Positions 36,227-44,854 of a stretch of 64,000 bases of DNA are shown one piece after another. The notes beneath the pieces were generated by a model. That model did no database searches and was not told the origin of the DNA. It saw only the letters and a program-made list of their open reading frames with translations. The DNA comes from CAIYRG01 sp036273455 (GTDB lineage: Bacteria; Pseudomonadota; Alphaproteobacteria; Micropepsales; Micropepsaceae), in assembly GCA_036273455.1 (NCBI GenBank), contig DASUHP010000079.1:1-64000 (forward strand), in the 5' to 3' direction. The stretch's first letter is position 1, and the number at the start of each line of letters is the position of its first letter. A program made the translations under genes and the position numbers.

Positions 36227-36550
36227 GTGGCAAACACCCAGGACAGGCTTTTCCGGACGCTTTCTGACCCGACGCGGCGGGCGATATTCGAGCGGCTGTG
36301 CCGTGACGGAGAGCACACGGTTGCGGCCCTGACCGACTGGGCCGGGGTGTCGCAGCCAGCCGTATCAAAACACCTTGGAATCCTGAAACAGGCAGGACTT
36401 GTGCGCGACCGCCATGAAGGCCGCCAGACCCACTACCGCGCGAAAATTGGCGCTTTGGCACCGCTGATCGAATGGACAAGCGAGATGGCCGGATTCTGGC
36501 AAAGCCGGTTCGACCGTCTCGAAGATCTGCTGAAGAGGATGGACCAATGA
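36227..36550 (+). CDS. ArsR-family transcriptional regulator
   Basis: A 107-residue winged-helix repressor: RTLSDPTRRAIFERLC (about residues 10-25), recognition helix in GVSQPAVSKHLGILKQAGLV (about 40-59) and wing RDRHEGRQTHYRA. It lacks the CxC metal motif of metal-sensing ArsR proteins, and belongs to the type often encoded with SRPBCC and glyoxalase genes. Start is GTG at 36227 without a strong ribosome site. First gene of an operon with two palindromic operators in its promoter, indicating autoregulation. The inducer is unknown. Confidence 0.88.
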   Translation: MANTQDRLFRTLSDPTRRAIFERLCRDGEHTVAALTDWAGVSQPAVSKHLGILKQAGLVRDRHEGRQTHYRAKIGALAPLIEWTSEMAGFWQSRFDRLEDLLKRMDQ

Positions 36551-36942
36551 AGATCAAACTGACGAGCATCCATGTCGACGACCAGGAAAAGGCCTTGCGC
36601 TTCTATACCGGGGTCCTGGGGTTCACGAAGAAGGCCGATTTCACTCAGGGTCCGTTTCGCTGGCTGACGGTGACATCGCCCGAAGAGCCGGATGGCACCG
36701 AACTCCAGCTCGCACTGAACAATAATCCGGCGGCCAAGGCCTACCAGCAGGCGATTTTCCAGCAGGGACAGCCTGCCGTCATGTTCTTCACCGATGACAT
36801 TCAGGCCGATTGCGACCGCATCAAAACACGCGGTGGTGAGTTCATCATGCCCCCAACCCAGGTGACAGGCTCGACCATCGCCAAACTGAACGACGGTTGC
36901 GGCAACCTGATCCAAATCACGCAGCTGATGCGGTGGAAATGA
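36547..36942 (+). CDS. VOC (glyoxalase/bleomycin-resistance) superfamily protein
   Basis: A 131-residue protein starting MKIKLTSIHVDDQEKALRFY, with the beta-alpha-beta-beta-beta repeats of the vicinal-oxygen-chelate fold (VLGFTKKADF; GRDGC-like end GCGNLIQITQ). Start overlaps the arsR stop as ATGA, showing translational coupling. Family members include glyoxalases, dioxygenases and ligand-sequestering resistance proteins. The specific role is unknown. Confidence 0.85.
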   Translation: MKIKLTSIHVDDQEKALRFYTGVLGFTKKADFTQGPFRWLTVTSPEEPDGTELQLALNNNPAAKAYQQAIFQQGQPAVMFFTDDIQADCDRIKTRGGEFIMPPTQVTGSTIAKLNDGCGNLIQITQLMRWK

Positions 36943-37364
36943 ACGTGTCCGTGGCCGAAACGCGATCTGTCATTGTCGAACGGGAATTTCCGTATCCGCC
37001 GGAAAAGCTCTGGCGCGCACTGACGCAACCGCACCTGATCGAGGAGTGGCTAATGCAGAGTGATTTCAAACCGGCTGTAGGTCATCGCTTCAATTTCCGC
37101 AGGAGCCCCAAGCCTGATGTGAATATCGTCATCGACTGCGAGGTGCTGGAAATCGAGCCGAATAAGGTGCTGGCATATACGTGGGACGCCTATGGCCTTG
37201 AGAGCACCGTCACCTGGACTTTGACGCCCACGGCTGCGGGCACGCGCTTGCGCATGGAGCAGTCGGGATTCCGCAGCGATCAGAAGCAGGCTTATCACGG
37301 CGCCCGGTCGGGCTGGCAGCAGTTCTTTGGGAGCCTCGAAAAATTTCTTGTACGGACCGAATGA
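36939..37364 (+). CDS. SRPBCC (AHSA1-like) protein
   Basis: A 141-residue activator-of-Hsp90-like SRPBCC protein: VEREFPYPPEKLWRALTQPH, IEEWLM and the C-terminal GWQQFFGSLEKFL. Its ATG overlaps the stop of the VOC gene (ATGA), so arsR, VOC and SRPBCC are one translationally coupled unit. ArsR-SRPBCC pairs are common regulatory cassettes; ligand unknown. Confidence 0.87.
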   Translation: MNVSVAETRSVIVEREFPYPPEKLWRALTQPHLIEEWLMQSDFKPAVGHRFNFRRSPKPDVNIVIDCEVLEIEPNKVLAYTWDAYGLESTVTWTLTPTAAGTRLRMEQSGFRSDQKQAYHGARSGWQQFFGSLEKFLVRTE

Positions 37365-37391
37365 AGCTGCCGTCAGTGGAGCGCATCCATC

Positions 37392-37601
37392 ATGAGAATT
37401 CCCCAAACGCGTACGCTTATTCGCTGCATTCATCTCGTCTGCGGCATTCCGATTATCGGCTATATTTACAGCCCGTTTGCCGTCGTTCCGGATTACGCGC
37501 CCATGACCCGGTTTGTTTTCGTTCCGGTCATGGTGCTTTCGGGCCTGTGGATGTGGAAAGGCCATTTTCTGAGGCGGCTGGCTTCGACCACCACGGCCTG
37601 A
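37392..37601 (+). CDS. small two-helix membrane protein
   Basis: A 69-residue protein with helices at about residues 9-30 and 38-57 and a basic C-terminus. GGAG lies about 14 bases upstream. It is 27 bases downstream of the SRPBCC gene and probably the last gene of the arsR operon. It converges with uvrA, with five bases between the ends. No family recognised. Confidence 0.6.
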   Translation: MRIPQTRTLIRCIHLVCGIPIIGYIYSPFAVVPDYAPMTRFVFVPVMVLSGLWMWKGHFLRRLASTTTA

Positions 37602-37606
37602 CGGAG

Positions 37607-40468
37607 CTATCCCGTAGCGCGGAGTCTTTTCTTTAACATTGGGCGGAGATATTGGCCGGTGTAGGAGCGGGCGACGCGTGCGACTTCTTCCGGCGTGCCT
37701 GCGGCAATGATCTCACCGCCGCCTTCACCGCCCTCCGGTCCCAGATCGATGATCCAGTCCGCCGTTTTGATGACGTCGAGATTGTGTTCGATCACCACGA
37801 TGGTGTTTCCGGATTCCACCAGCTCGTGCAGCACGTCGAGCAGCTTGCGGACGTCCTCAAAATGCAGGCCGGTGGTTGGCTCGTCGAGGATGTACAAAGT
37901 CCGGCCGGTGGCGCGCCGTGACAGTTCCTTTGCGAGCTTTATCCGCTGCGCTTCCCCGCCGGACAAAGTTGTCGCCTGCTGGCCGACCTTGATGTAACCG
38001 AGGCCCACGCGCGTAAGCGTGTCGAGTTTTTCGCGGATCGCAGGCACCGCCTTGAACAGTTCGGCGCCGGCTTCGACTGTCATCTCGAGCACATCGGAGA
38101 TCGAATGGCCGCGGAATTTCACTTCCAGGGTCTCGCGATTGTAGCGTTTCCCGCCGCAGACATCGCATTGCACATAGACGTCGGGCAGGAAGTGCATTTC
38201 GATCTTGATTACGCCATCACCCTGGCAGGCTTCGCAGCGGCCGCCTTTGACGTTGAACGAAAACCGCCCTGGACCATAACCGCGCGTTTTCGCCTCCGGC
38301 AGCCCGGCAAACCATTCGCGGATCGGCGTGAACGCGCCGGTATAGGTCGCGGGATTGGAACGTGGCGTGCGCCCGATTGGCGACTGATCGATATCGATCA
38401 CCTTGTCGAGGAATTCGAGCCCCAGAATCCTGTCGTGCCTGGCCGGATGTTCGCGTGCGCCCTGCAGGCGACGCGCCACCGCCTTGTACAGCGTCTCGAT
38501 AATCAGGGTCGATTTGCCGCCACCAGAGACCCCCGTCACGCAGGTGAAAGTGCCGAGTGGCACGCGCGCGGTGACATTTTTCAGATTGTTCGCCTGCGCA
38601 CCGATGACTTCGAGCCAGTGATTGTGCACCGCACGGCGCCGGGTGCTGGAAAACGGGATCTGTTGCACGCCGGCGAGGTATTGCCCGGTGAGACTCTTCG
38701 GATCCGCGATGACTTCGGCGGGTGTGCCCTCAGACACCAGATGGCCGCCATGAATTCCCGCACCCGGTCCCATATCAATGACGTGATCGGCGGTGCGGAT
38801 CGCCTCCTCGTCATGCTCGACGACGATTACAGTATTGCCGAGATCGCGCAGATGTTTGAGCGATTCCAGCAGGCGCGCATTGTCGCGCTGATGCAGGCCG
38901 ATCGAAGGTTCGTCGAGAACATAAAGCACGCCCGACAGACCCGAACCGATCTGTGACGCAAGGCGGATACGCTGACTTTCGCCGCCCGACAGCGAACCCG
39001 AGGCGCGGGCGAGGGTGAGATATTCGAGCCCGACATTGTTGAGGAAATGCAGCCGCGCGCGAATCTCTTTTAGAATGCGTGCGGCGATTTCGCGCTGCTT
39101 CGGCGAGAGATGCGAATCCAGTTCGCCAAACCAGCGATCCGCCGCGCGGACGGACAGCTCGCAGACCTGCCCGATATGCATGCCGGCGATCTTGACGCAC
39201 AACGCCTCCGCCTTCAGCCGGTAGCCGTTGCAAACGTCGCATGGGCTCTGCGCCTGATAGCGCTCGAGGTCTTCGCGGATCCAGGACGAATCGCTCTCCT
39301 TGTAGCGCCGCTCCATATTCGGGATGACGCCTTCGAAGCTTTTTTTCACGTCATAGCGGCGCATCCCGTCATCGTAGGAGAACTTGATCTCCTCATCGCC
39401 GGAGCCGAACAGGATCACTTTCTTCACCCGCTCCGGCAGATCTTCCCACGCGGTGTTCAGCGACACCTTGTAATGGCGCGTAATCGCATCCAGCGTCTGC
39501 AGGTAATAGGGCGAGGACGAGCGCGCCCATGGCGCAATTGCACCCTGTCGCAAATTGAGATGTTCGTCCGGCACCACGAGTTCGCGATCGAAATAGAGCT
39601 TTGAACCAAGCCCGTCACATTCGGGGCAGGCGCCGTGGGGATTATTGAACGAGAACAGCCGTGGCTCGATTTCGGGAATGGTGAACCCCGAGACCGGGCA
39701 GGCGAATTTCGACGACATGATCAGCCGTTTCGGTTCGCCATTCTCCTTCTCATCGGCAAATTCCACGGCCAGAAGTCCGTCGGCCAGATCCAGCGCAGTT
39801 GCGATCGAGTCCGGCAGACGATTGCCGATATCGCTGCGCACCGCGAGGCGATCCACCACCACTTCGATGTCGTGCTTGAGTTTTTTGTCGAGGGCCGGCG
39901 TTTCCGCGATTTCATACATGTGCCCGTCGATCTTGACCCGCTGAAAGCCCTTCTTCTGCAGCTCGGCCAATTCCTTGCGGTACTCGCCCTTGCGGCCGCG
40001 CACGATCGGCGCCAGCAGATAAAGCCGCGTCCCTTCGGTGAGGGCCAGGATACGATCGGCCATCTGGCTGACCGTCTGGCTTTCAATCGGCAACCCTGTC
40101 GCCGGCGAATAGGGCACGCCGGCGCGTGCATAAAGCAGGCGCAGGTAATCGTAGATTTCCGTCACCGTGCCGACCGTCGAGCGCGGGTTGCGCGACGTGG
40201 TGCGCTGTTCGATCGAAATGGCTGGCGAAAGGCCGTCGATGTGGTCGACATCGGGCTTCTGCATCATTTCGAGAAATTGCCGTGCATAAGCCGACAGGCT
40301 CTCGACGTAACGCCGCTGTCCCTCGGCATAGATGGTGTCGAAGGCCAGCGAGGATTTGCCCGAACCCGACAGGCCGGTGATCACCACCAGGCGGTCGCGG
40401 GGAATCTCGACGTCGATATTCTTGAGGTTGTGCTCGCGTGCGCCGCGAATGGAAATTGTCTTTTGCAT
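37607..40468 (-). CDS. uvrA: excinuclease ABC subunit A
   Basis: A 953-residue UvrA, full length. It has two ABC ATPase modules: Walker A GLSGSGKSSLAFDTIYAEGQ (about 31-50) and GVSGGGKSTLIIETLY (about 640), with signatures SGGESQRIRLASQIGSGL and LSGGEAQRIKLAKELS. Zinc fingers are visible as CPVSGFTIPEIEPRLFSFNN with C-P-E-C, and as CEACQGDG...CDVCGGKRYN. UvrA recognises DNA damage and loads UvrB in nucleotide excision repair. An SOS box and promoter lie upstream, and ssb is divergent, as in many proteobacteria. Confidence 0.97.
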   Translation of the reverse strand: MQKTISIRGAREHNLKNIDVEIPRDRLVVITGLSGSGKSSLAFDTIYAEGQRRYVESLSAYARQFLEMMQKPDVDHIDGLSPAISIEQRTTSRNPRSTVGTVTEIYDYLRLLYARAGVPYSPATGLPIESQTVSQMADRILALTEGTRLYLLAPIVRGRKGEYRKELAELQKKGFQRVKIDGHMYEIAETPALDKKLKHDIEVVVDRLAVRSDIGNRLPDSIATALDLADGLLAVEFADEKENGEPKRLIMSSKFACPVSGFTIPEIEPRLFSFNNPHGACPECDGLGSKLYFDRELVVPDEHLNLRQGAIAPWARSSSPYYLQTLDAITRHYKVSLNTAWEDLPERVKKVILFGSGDEEIKFSYDDGMRRYDVKKSFEGVIPNMERRYKESDSSWIREDLERYQAQSPCDVCNGYRLKAEALCVKIAGMHIGQVCELSVRAADRWFGELDSHLSPKQREIAARILKEIRARLHFLNNVGLEYLTLARASGSLSGGESQRIRLASQIGSGLSGVLYVLDEPSIGLHQRDNARLLESLKHLRDLGNTVIVVEHDEEAIRTADHVIDMGPGAGIHGGHLVSEGTPAEVIADPKSLTGQYLAGVQQIPFSSTRRRAVHNHWLEVIGAQANNLKNVTARVPLGTFTCVTGVSGGGKSTLIIETLYKAVARRLQGAREHPARHDRILGLEFLDKVIDIDQSPIGRTPRSNPATYTGAFTPIREWFAGLPEAKTRGYGPGRFSFNVKGGRCEACQGDGVIKIEMHFLPDVYVQCDVCGGKRYNRETLEVKFRGHSISDVLEMTVEAGAELFKAVPAIREKLDTLTRVGLGYIKVGQQATTLSGGEAQRIKLAKELSRRATGRTLYILDEPTTGLHFEDVRKLLDVLHELVESGNTIVVIEHNLDVIKTADWIIDLGPEGGEGGGEIIAAGTPEEVARVARSYTGQYLRPMLKKRLRATG

Positions 40469-40533
40469 CTAAGACTAACCTATGACGGCCGGACGCCCGC
40501 GCGGCAAGCGGTGCGAATCTGCGAATTTCCGTG

Positions 40534-40562
40534 AAAATAGGACTGGAACAAAAAGAGAACAA
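40534..40562 (-). promoter_or_regulatory. predicted uvrA promoter
   Basis: On the minus strand, -35 TTGTTC (40562-40557), a 17-base spacer, then -10 TATTTT (40539-40534). The SOS box covers the -35 and part of the spacer, so LexA would repress uvrA. Confidence 0.55.
40546..40560. promoter_or_regulatory. SOS (LexA) box, GTTC-N7-GTTC type
   Basis: The plus strand reads GAAC-AAAAAGA-GAAC, that is GTTC-N7-GTTC on the minus strand, an exact match to the alphaproteobacterial LexA site. It lies between uvrA and ssb, about 80 bases from the uvrA start and 110 from the ssb start, and could control both. Confidence 0.82.
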
Positions 40563-40669
40563 TTGCTAGGATGGTTTTGCCCTCGCAAATCCAGGTGGAC
40601 AAGTCTGGCCGCGCGTGGCGCATACCGGAACGCGGCGCTAATTATGCGCCTGAGAGATAGGAGATGGGG

Positions 40670-41119
40670 ATGGCTGGCAGCGTCAACAAGGTAATCCTGG
40701 TCGGCAATCTGGGACGTGACCCGGAAGTGAAGCGGCTCAATTCAGGTGACCCTGTGGTGAACCTGAACCTGGCCACCTCGGAATCCTGGCGCGACAAAGC
40801 GTCCGGCGAGCGCAAGGAAAAGACCGAATGGCACCGGGTCGTCATCTACAATGAGAATCTCGCCAAAGTCGCGGAGCAATATCTGCGTAAGGGTTCGAAG
40901 GTCTATCTCGAGGGCCAGCTCCAGACCCGTAAATACGAGAAGGATGGCCAGGAGAGATTCACCACCGAAGTCGTGCTGACGCGGTTTCGCGGCGAGCTCG
41001 TGCTGCTGGATCGTGCCGAGGGCGGTGACCGCGGAGAAAGGCCTGCGCCGGCCATGGCCGGAAATGGCGAAAGCCGCAATTTCCGCCGCGACGACCTCGA
41101 CGACGAAATTCCGTTCTGA
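40670..41119 (+). CDS. ssb: single-stranded DNA-binding protein
   Basis: A 149-residue SSB starting MAGSVNKVILVGNLGRDPE; AGGAG six bases upstream favours the ATG at 40670 over the one at 40664. The OB fold occupies residues 1-110 (KTEWHRVVIYNENLAKVAEQ, KVYLEGQLQTRKYEKDGQ) and the acidic C-terminal tip is DDLDDEIPF, which recruits replication and repair partners. The linker is short. It binds ssDNA as a tetramer. Confidence 0.96.
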   Translation: MAGSVNKVILVGNLGRDPEVKRLNSGDPVVNLNLATSESWRDKASGERKEKTEWHRVVIYNENLAKVAEQYLRKGSKVYLEGQLQTRKYEKDGQERFTTEVVLTRFRGELVLLDRAEGGDRGERPAPAMAGNGESRNFRRDDLDDEIPF

Positions 41120-41144
41120 TACTCCGGCTCCGCAAATCGTCAGC

Positions 41145-41292
41145 TCCGCCTTCGCTAAAAGCTTCCGCCTTCGCCCTGTGGGCTACGGCGACCAGGCCGG
41201 CGGGCGAACGATGAAGGTGGATCGACCCTGCCTGCGCGTAGCCGGAGCGGGGGCAACAGGGCCGGTTCGTCGCGCCGGCGAAGGCAGGGCGG
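41145..41292. repeat. imperfect large palindrome between ssb and the protease gene
   Basis: Several inverted segments: GCCCTGTGGGCTAC (41173-41186) against GTAGCC...AACAGGGC (41238-41262); CCCTGCCT (41226-41233) against AGGCAGGG (41282-41289); GCGAAGGC on the right against CCGCCTTCGC on the left. The whole could fold into a branched structure of about 150 bases. It looks like a decayed palindromic intergenic element. Its right end overlaps the ribosome site of the protease gene. Confidence 0.5.
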
Positions 41293-41295
41293 GGA

Positions 41296-41970
41296 ATGGA
41301 CATCATATCCGCGTTGGCGCGGCGCCTGCGTTTTGCCGCGCCAGCTTTGCTATGCATTGCGCTTGCCGGTTGTTCTGCCGGCCAGCGTGCGCAAGGTTTC
41401 GTCAATCCGCGGGTCATGTCAGCCTATGTTCCTTTGTTTCGGAGCACCGACTTCATTCTCGGCGCCTGGGGCGCGGCCGTGGCGCTGACGCCGAACATTG
41501 CCGTCACCAATGACCACAACCTGAATCTCGTTCCGCCCGACCGGGTTGTTGCGCGCTCGCAGGACTACGATCTTTTGTTCTTCCGGATTGAAGGCCACGA
41601 CCCACCCCAATTCGGCAATCCAAGGATCGGCGAGCCGGTGGTCGCCTATGGTCAGGGCAGCTTGCGAGACTTACGGGACGCGAAAGGCGCAGTGTCGCAA
41701 CTGAACACATTTGTCGCGCCGCGCTGCCAGGACTGCCGCGACCAGGTGGCTTTTACCTACGATGCCGATGCCGGCGAGGGATTTTCCGGCGGCCCCGTGG
41801 TCGACGCGAATTCCGGTGTGGTGGTGGGCATCACATTCGGTTTCAGGGACGAAGGCGAACATGGTGCCAGAAGGATGTATGCTTATGATCTGGCGCTGGT
41901 GCTCGATGAAATGCGGCGTCTGATTTCGAACCAGACAGATTCGACAGATACGACAGATTCGGTCCAGTAG
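41296..41970 (+). CDS. trypsin-like serine protease lipoprotein
   Basis: A 224-residue exported protein; the signal ends in the lipobox LAGC (Cys about 26). A chymotrypsin-fold triad can be proposed: His in AVTNDHN (about 74), Asp in SQDYDLLFF (about 91-93) and Ser in GEGFSGGPVVD (about 164). The His motif is TNDH rather than the usual TAAH/TNAH. Two Cys-x2-Cys residues (CQDC) sit before the serine. No PDZ domain is present, unlike DegP. The C-terminus is Asp/Thr-rich. Located between ssb and gyrA; substrate unknown. Confidence 0.72.
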   Translation: MDIISALARRLRFAAPALLCIALAGCSAGQRAQGFVNPRVMSAYVPLFRSTDFILGAWGAAVALTPNIAVTNDHNLNLVPPDRVVARSQDYDLLFFRIEGHDPPQFGNPRIGEPVVAYGQGSLRDLRDAKGAVSQLNTFVAPRCQDCRDQVAFTYDADAGEGFSGGPVVDANSGVVVGITFGFRDEGEHGARRMYAYDLALVLDEMRRLISNQTDSTDTTDSVQ

Positions 41971-42106
41971 GCGACCTGTTCGAGACAACCAGCAGATGCT
42001 ACAGCGTCATGGAATTTGCGTGTGTGTTTCCTGCCCCTGGATCGCGCAGGAGCGGAAGGAACGACTCATGATAAAGCGTGCAGCACGCTGATCGGGATCA
42101 AGAGTT

Positions 42107-44854
42107 TTGGCCGAGCATAACGAGGACACAAACGGCGCAGGCGGGCGCGGTGAGAGCAACATCATTCCGGTCGCCATCGAAAGCGAATTGAAGCGTTCCT
42201 ATCTCGATTACGCGATGAGCGTGATCGTATCGCGTGCGCTTCCCGACGTGCGCGATGGGCTCAAGCCGGTACACCGGCGCATCCTCTATTCCATGCACGA
42301 AAGCGGCTATGACTGGAACAAGCCATACCGCAAATCCGCGCGCGTCGTCGGCGATGTCATCGGTAAATACCACCCCCACGGTGATCAGGCGGTCTATGAC
42401 GCGCTGGTGCGTCTGGCGCAGGAATTTTCCATGCGCCTGCCGCTGATCGACGGCCAGGGCAATTTCGGTTCGGTCGACGGCGATCCGCCGGCAGCCATGC
42501 GCTATACCGAAGTGCGCCGCGCCCGTGCCGCCCATGCGCTCACAGAAGACCTGGAAAAGAATACCGTCGAATTCCAGGACAATTACGACGCATCCGAGCG
42601 CGAACCCATAGTCATGCCGGCGCGCTTTCCCAATCTGCTGGTCAACGGGGCAGGGGGCATTGCGGTCGGAATGGCCACCAATGTCCCGCCCCACAATATG
42701 GGTGAGGTGATCGATGCCTGCCTCGCCTATATCGAAGACCCGGCGATCACGCTCGATGTTCTGACCGAGATCGTGCCGGGGCCGGATTTTCCCACCGGCG
42801 GACTGATCATCGGCCGCACCGCGCCGCGTTCGGCACTGGCGCGCGGGCGCGGATCGGTCCTGATGCGCGCCAAACTGCATGTCGAGGAACTGCGCCGCGA
42901 CCGCGAGGCAATCATCGTCACCGAGATTCCCTATCAGGTGAACAAGGCGCGCATGCTGGAACGCATGGCTGATCTGGTGCGCGACAAGCGGATCGAGGGT
43001 ATCTCGGAATTGCGCGATGAAAGCGACCGCGATGGCATGCGCGTGGTGATTGAGCTCAAGCGCGACGCTTCATCCCAGGTCGTGCTGAACCAGCTCTACC
43101 GGTTCTCCGAACTGCAAACCACTTTCGGCGTGAACATGCTGGCGTTGAATGGCGGCCGGCCCGAGCTGATGAACCTGAAGGAGATGATCGCCGCCTTTGT
43201 GCTGTTCCGCGAAGAAGTGGTGACGCGGCGGACCCGGCATGATCTTGCCAATGCGCGCGAGCGCGGCCATGTGCTGGTGGGATTGGCGATTGCGGTGGCA
43301 AATATCGATGCGGTGATTGCGCTGATCCGCGCCGCGCCGGATGCGGCGACCGCAAGGGTACAGCTGATGGAGCGTGCCTGGCCCGCTTCCGAGATCGCCC
43401 CGCTGGTGGCGCTCATTGCCGATCCGCGGCATCAGGTGGCGGCGGACAACACGATCCGGCTCACCGAGGAACAGGCCAAGGCGATCCTCGAAATCCGCCT
43501 GCAGCGTTTGACTGCGCTCGGCATCTCGGAAATCTCCCAAGAGGTCGAAAAGCTCGGCGCCGCAATTTCCGATTTCCTCGACATTCTGCGTTCGCGTCCG
43601 CGTGTCCTCGCGATTGTCAAAGACGAGCTCGCGGCGGTGCGCCGGGATTTTGCCACTCCGCGGCGGACGGAAATCATCGACGCCGAAGTCGAAGTCGAGG
43701 ATGAAGATCTCATCGAGCGGGAGGATGTCGCGGTCACGGTCACCCATGCCGGGTACATCAAGCGCACTCCGCTGGCGGAATATCGCGTTCAGGGACGTGG
43801 CGGAAAGGGACGCGCCGGCATGGCGACGCGCGAAGAAGATTTCGTCACCCATATCTTTGTCGCCAATACGCACGCGCCGCTGCTGTTCTTCTCGTCGACC
43901 GGCATGGTCTACCGGCTGAAAGTATGGCGGCTGCCCGAAGCGCGGATTCAGGGCCGCGGCAAGGCGATGGTGAATCTGCTACCCTTGCAGCAGGGGGAGC
44001 GCATCACAACGATTCTGCCATTGCCGGAAGATGAAGCGACATGGGGCCGTTTCCAGGTGCTGTTCGCCACCAAATCCGGCGATGTCCGCCGCAATGAGCT
44101 GTCGGATTTTGCCAATATTCAGAAGACCGGCAAAATCGCCATGAAGCTCGAGGCCGGCGACGGCATTGTCGGCGTGCAGCTCTGCGGGCCGAAGGACGAG
44201 GTGCTGCTGACCACAAGGCGGGCAAAATGTATCCGTTTTGCGATTACCGACATTCGTGTCTTCAAGGGACGCGAATCCACCGGCGTGCGGGGGATCAGGC
44301 TGTCGGAAGGTGACGAAGTCGTCAGTGTGGCCCTGCTGACCGGCAGCGATACGAGTGTTGCGGAAGCGCGTGCCTTCCTGCGTCAGGCCAGCGCCGCCCG
44401 CAAAGCGCAGGAGGGGACGCCTGCCGAAGAGGCCGATCCGGCCGGCGATGATGCTGCCGATGAGACCGATGATACGGGCGAGGAAGCCGTGCTGTCGCCC
44501 GAACGCTACGCCGAATTGGGCGCACGGGAACAATTCGTGCTTGCGGTGAGCGAGGAAGGTTTCGGCAAACGCACCAGCTCCTATGAATACCGCACCATGG
44601 GCCGCGGAGCACAGGGCGTCACCGCGATGTCCATGAAGGGCAAGAACAACGCACTTGCCGCTGCATTCCCGGTCGAAGAGACGGATCATCTGATGCTGAT
44701 CACCAATCAGGGGCAGACGATCCGTCTGCCGGTTTCGGGCATCAGCATTCAGCGACGCACCGCGCAGGGGGTAACGCTGTTCCGGATGGAAGAAGGCGAA
44801 AGGGTGGTGTCGGTGGAACGCATCGCGGAAAGCTCCGGAGACGCCGAGGAATGA
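42107..44854 (+). CDS. gyrA: DNA gyrase subunit A
   Basis: A 915-residue GyrA. Catalytic tyrosine is Tyr133 in AMRYTE, the quinolone region reads HPHGDQAVYD (residues 89-98) and the GyrA box is QGRGGKGRAGM (about 564-574). The C-terminal wrapping domain carries an Asp/Glu-rich insertion (about residues 775-800). Start is a TTG at 42107; the first in-frame ATG lies too far inside the conserved core (MSVIVSRALPDVRDG). Residue 94 is Gln where E. coli has Ser83. Its stop overlaps the coaD start (ATGA). Confidence 0.96.
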   Translation: MAEHNEDTNGAGGRGESNIIPVAIESELKRSYLDYAMSVIVSRALPDVRDGLKPVHRRILYSMHESGYDWNKPYRKSARVVGDVIGKYHPHGDQAVYDALVRLAQEFSMRLPLIDGQGNFGSVDGDPPAAMRYTEVRRARAAHALTEDLEKNTVEFQDNYDASEREPIVMPARFPNLLVNGAGGIAVGMATNVPPHNMGEVIDACLAYIEDPAITLDVLTEIVPGPDFPTGGLIIGRTAPRSALARGRGSVLMRAKLHVEELRRDREAIIVTEIPYQVNKARMLERMADLVRDKRIEGISELRDESDRDGMRVVIELKRDASSQVVLNQLYRFSELQTTFGVNMLALNGGRPELMNLKEMIAAFVLFREEVVTRRTRHDLANARERGHVLVGLAIAVANIDAVIALIRAAPDAATARVQLMERAWPASEIAPLVALIADPRHQVAADNTIRLTEEQAKAILEIRLQRLTALGISEISQEVEKLGAAISDFLDILRSRPRVLAIVKDELAAVRRDFATPRRTEIIDAEVEVEDEDLIEREDVAVTVTHAGYIKRTPLAEYRVQGRGGKGRAGMATREEDFVTHIFVANTHAPLLFFSSTGMVYRLKVWRLPEARIQGRGKAMVNLLPLQQGERITTILPLPEDEATWGRFQVLFATKSGDVRRNELSDFANIQKTGKIAMKLEAGDGIVGVQLCGPKDEVLLTTRRAKCIRFAITDIRVFKGRESTGVRGIRLSEGDEVVSVALLTGSDTSVAEARAFLRQASAARKAQEGTPAEEADPAGDDAADETDDTGEEAVLSPERYAELGAREQFVLAVSEEGFGKRTSSYEYRTMGRGAQGVTAMSMKGKNNALAAAFPVEETDHLMLITNQGQTIRLPVSGISIQRRTAQGVTLFRMEEGERVVSVERIAESSGDAEE

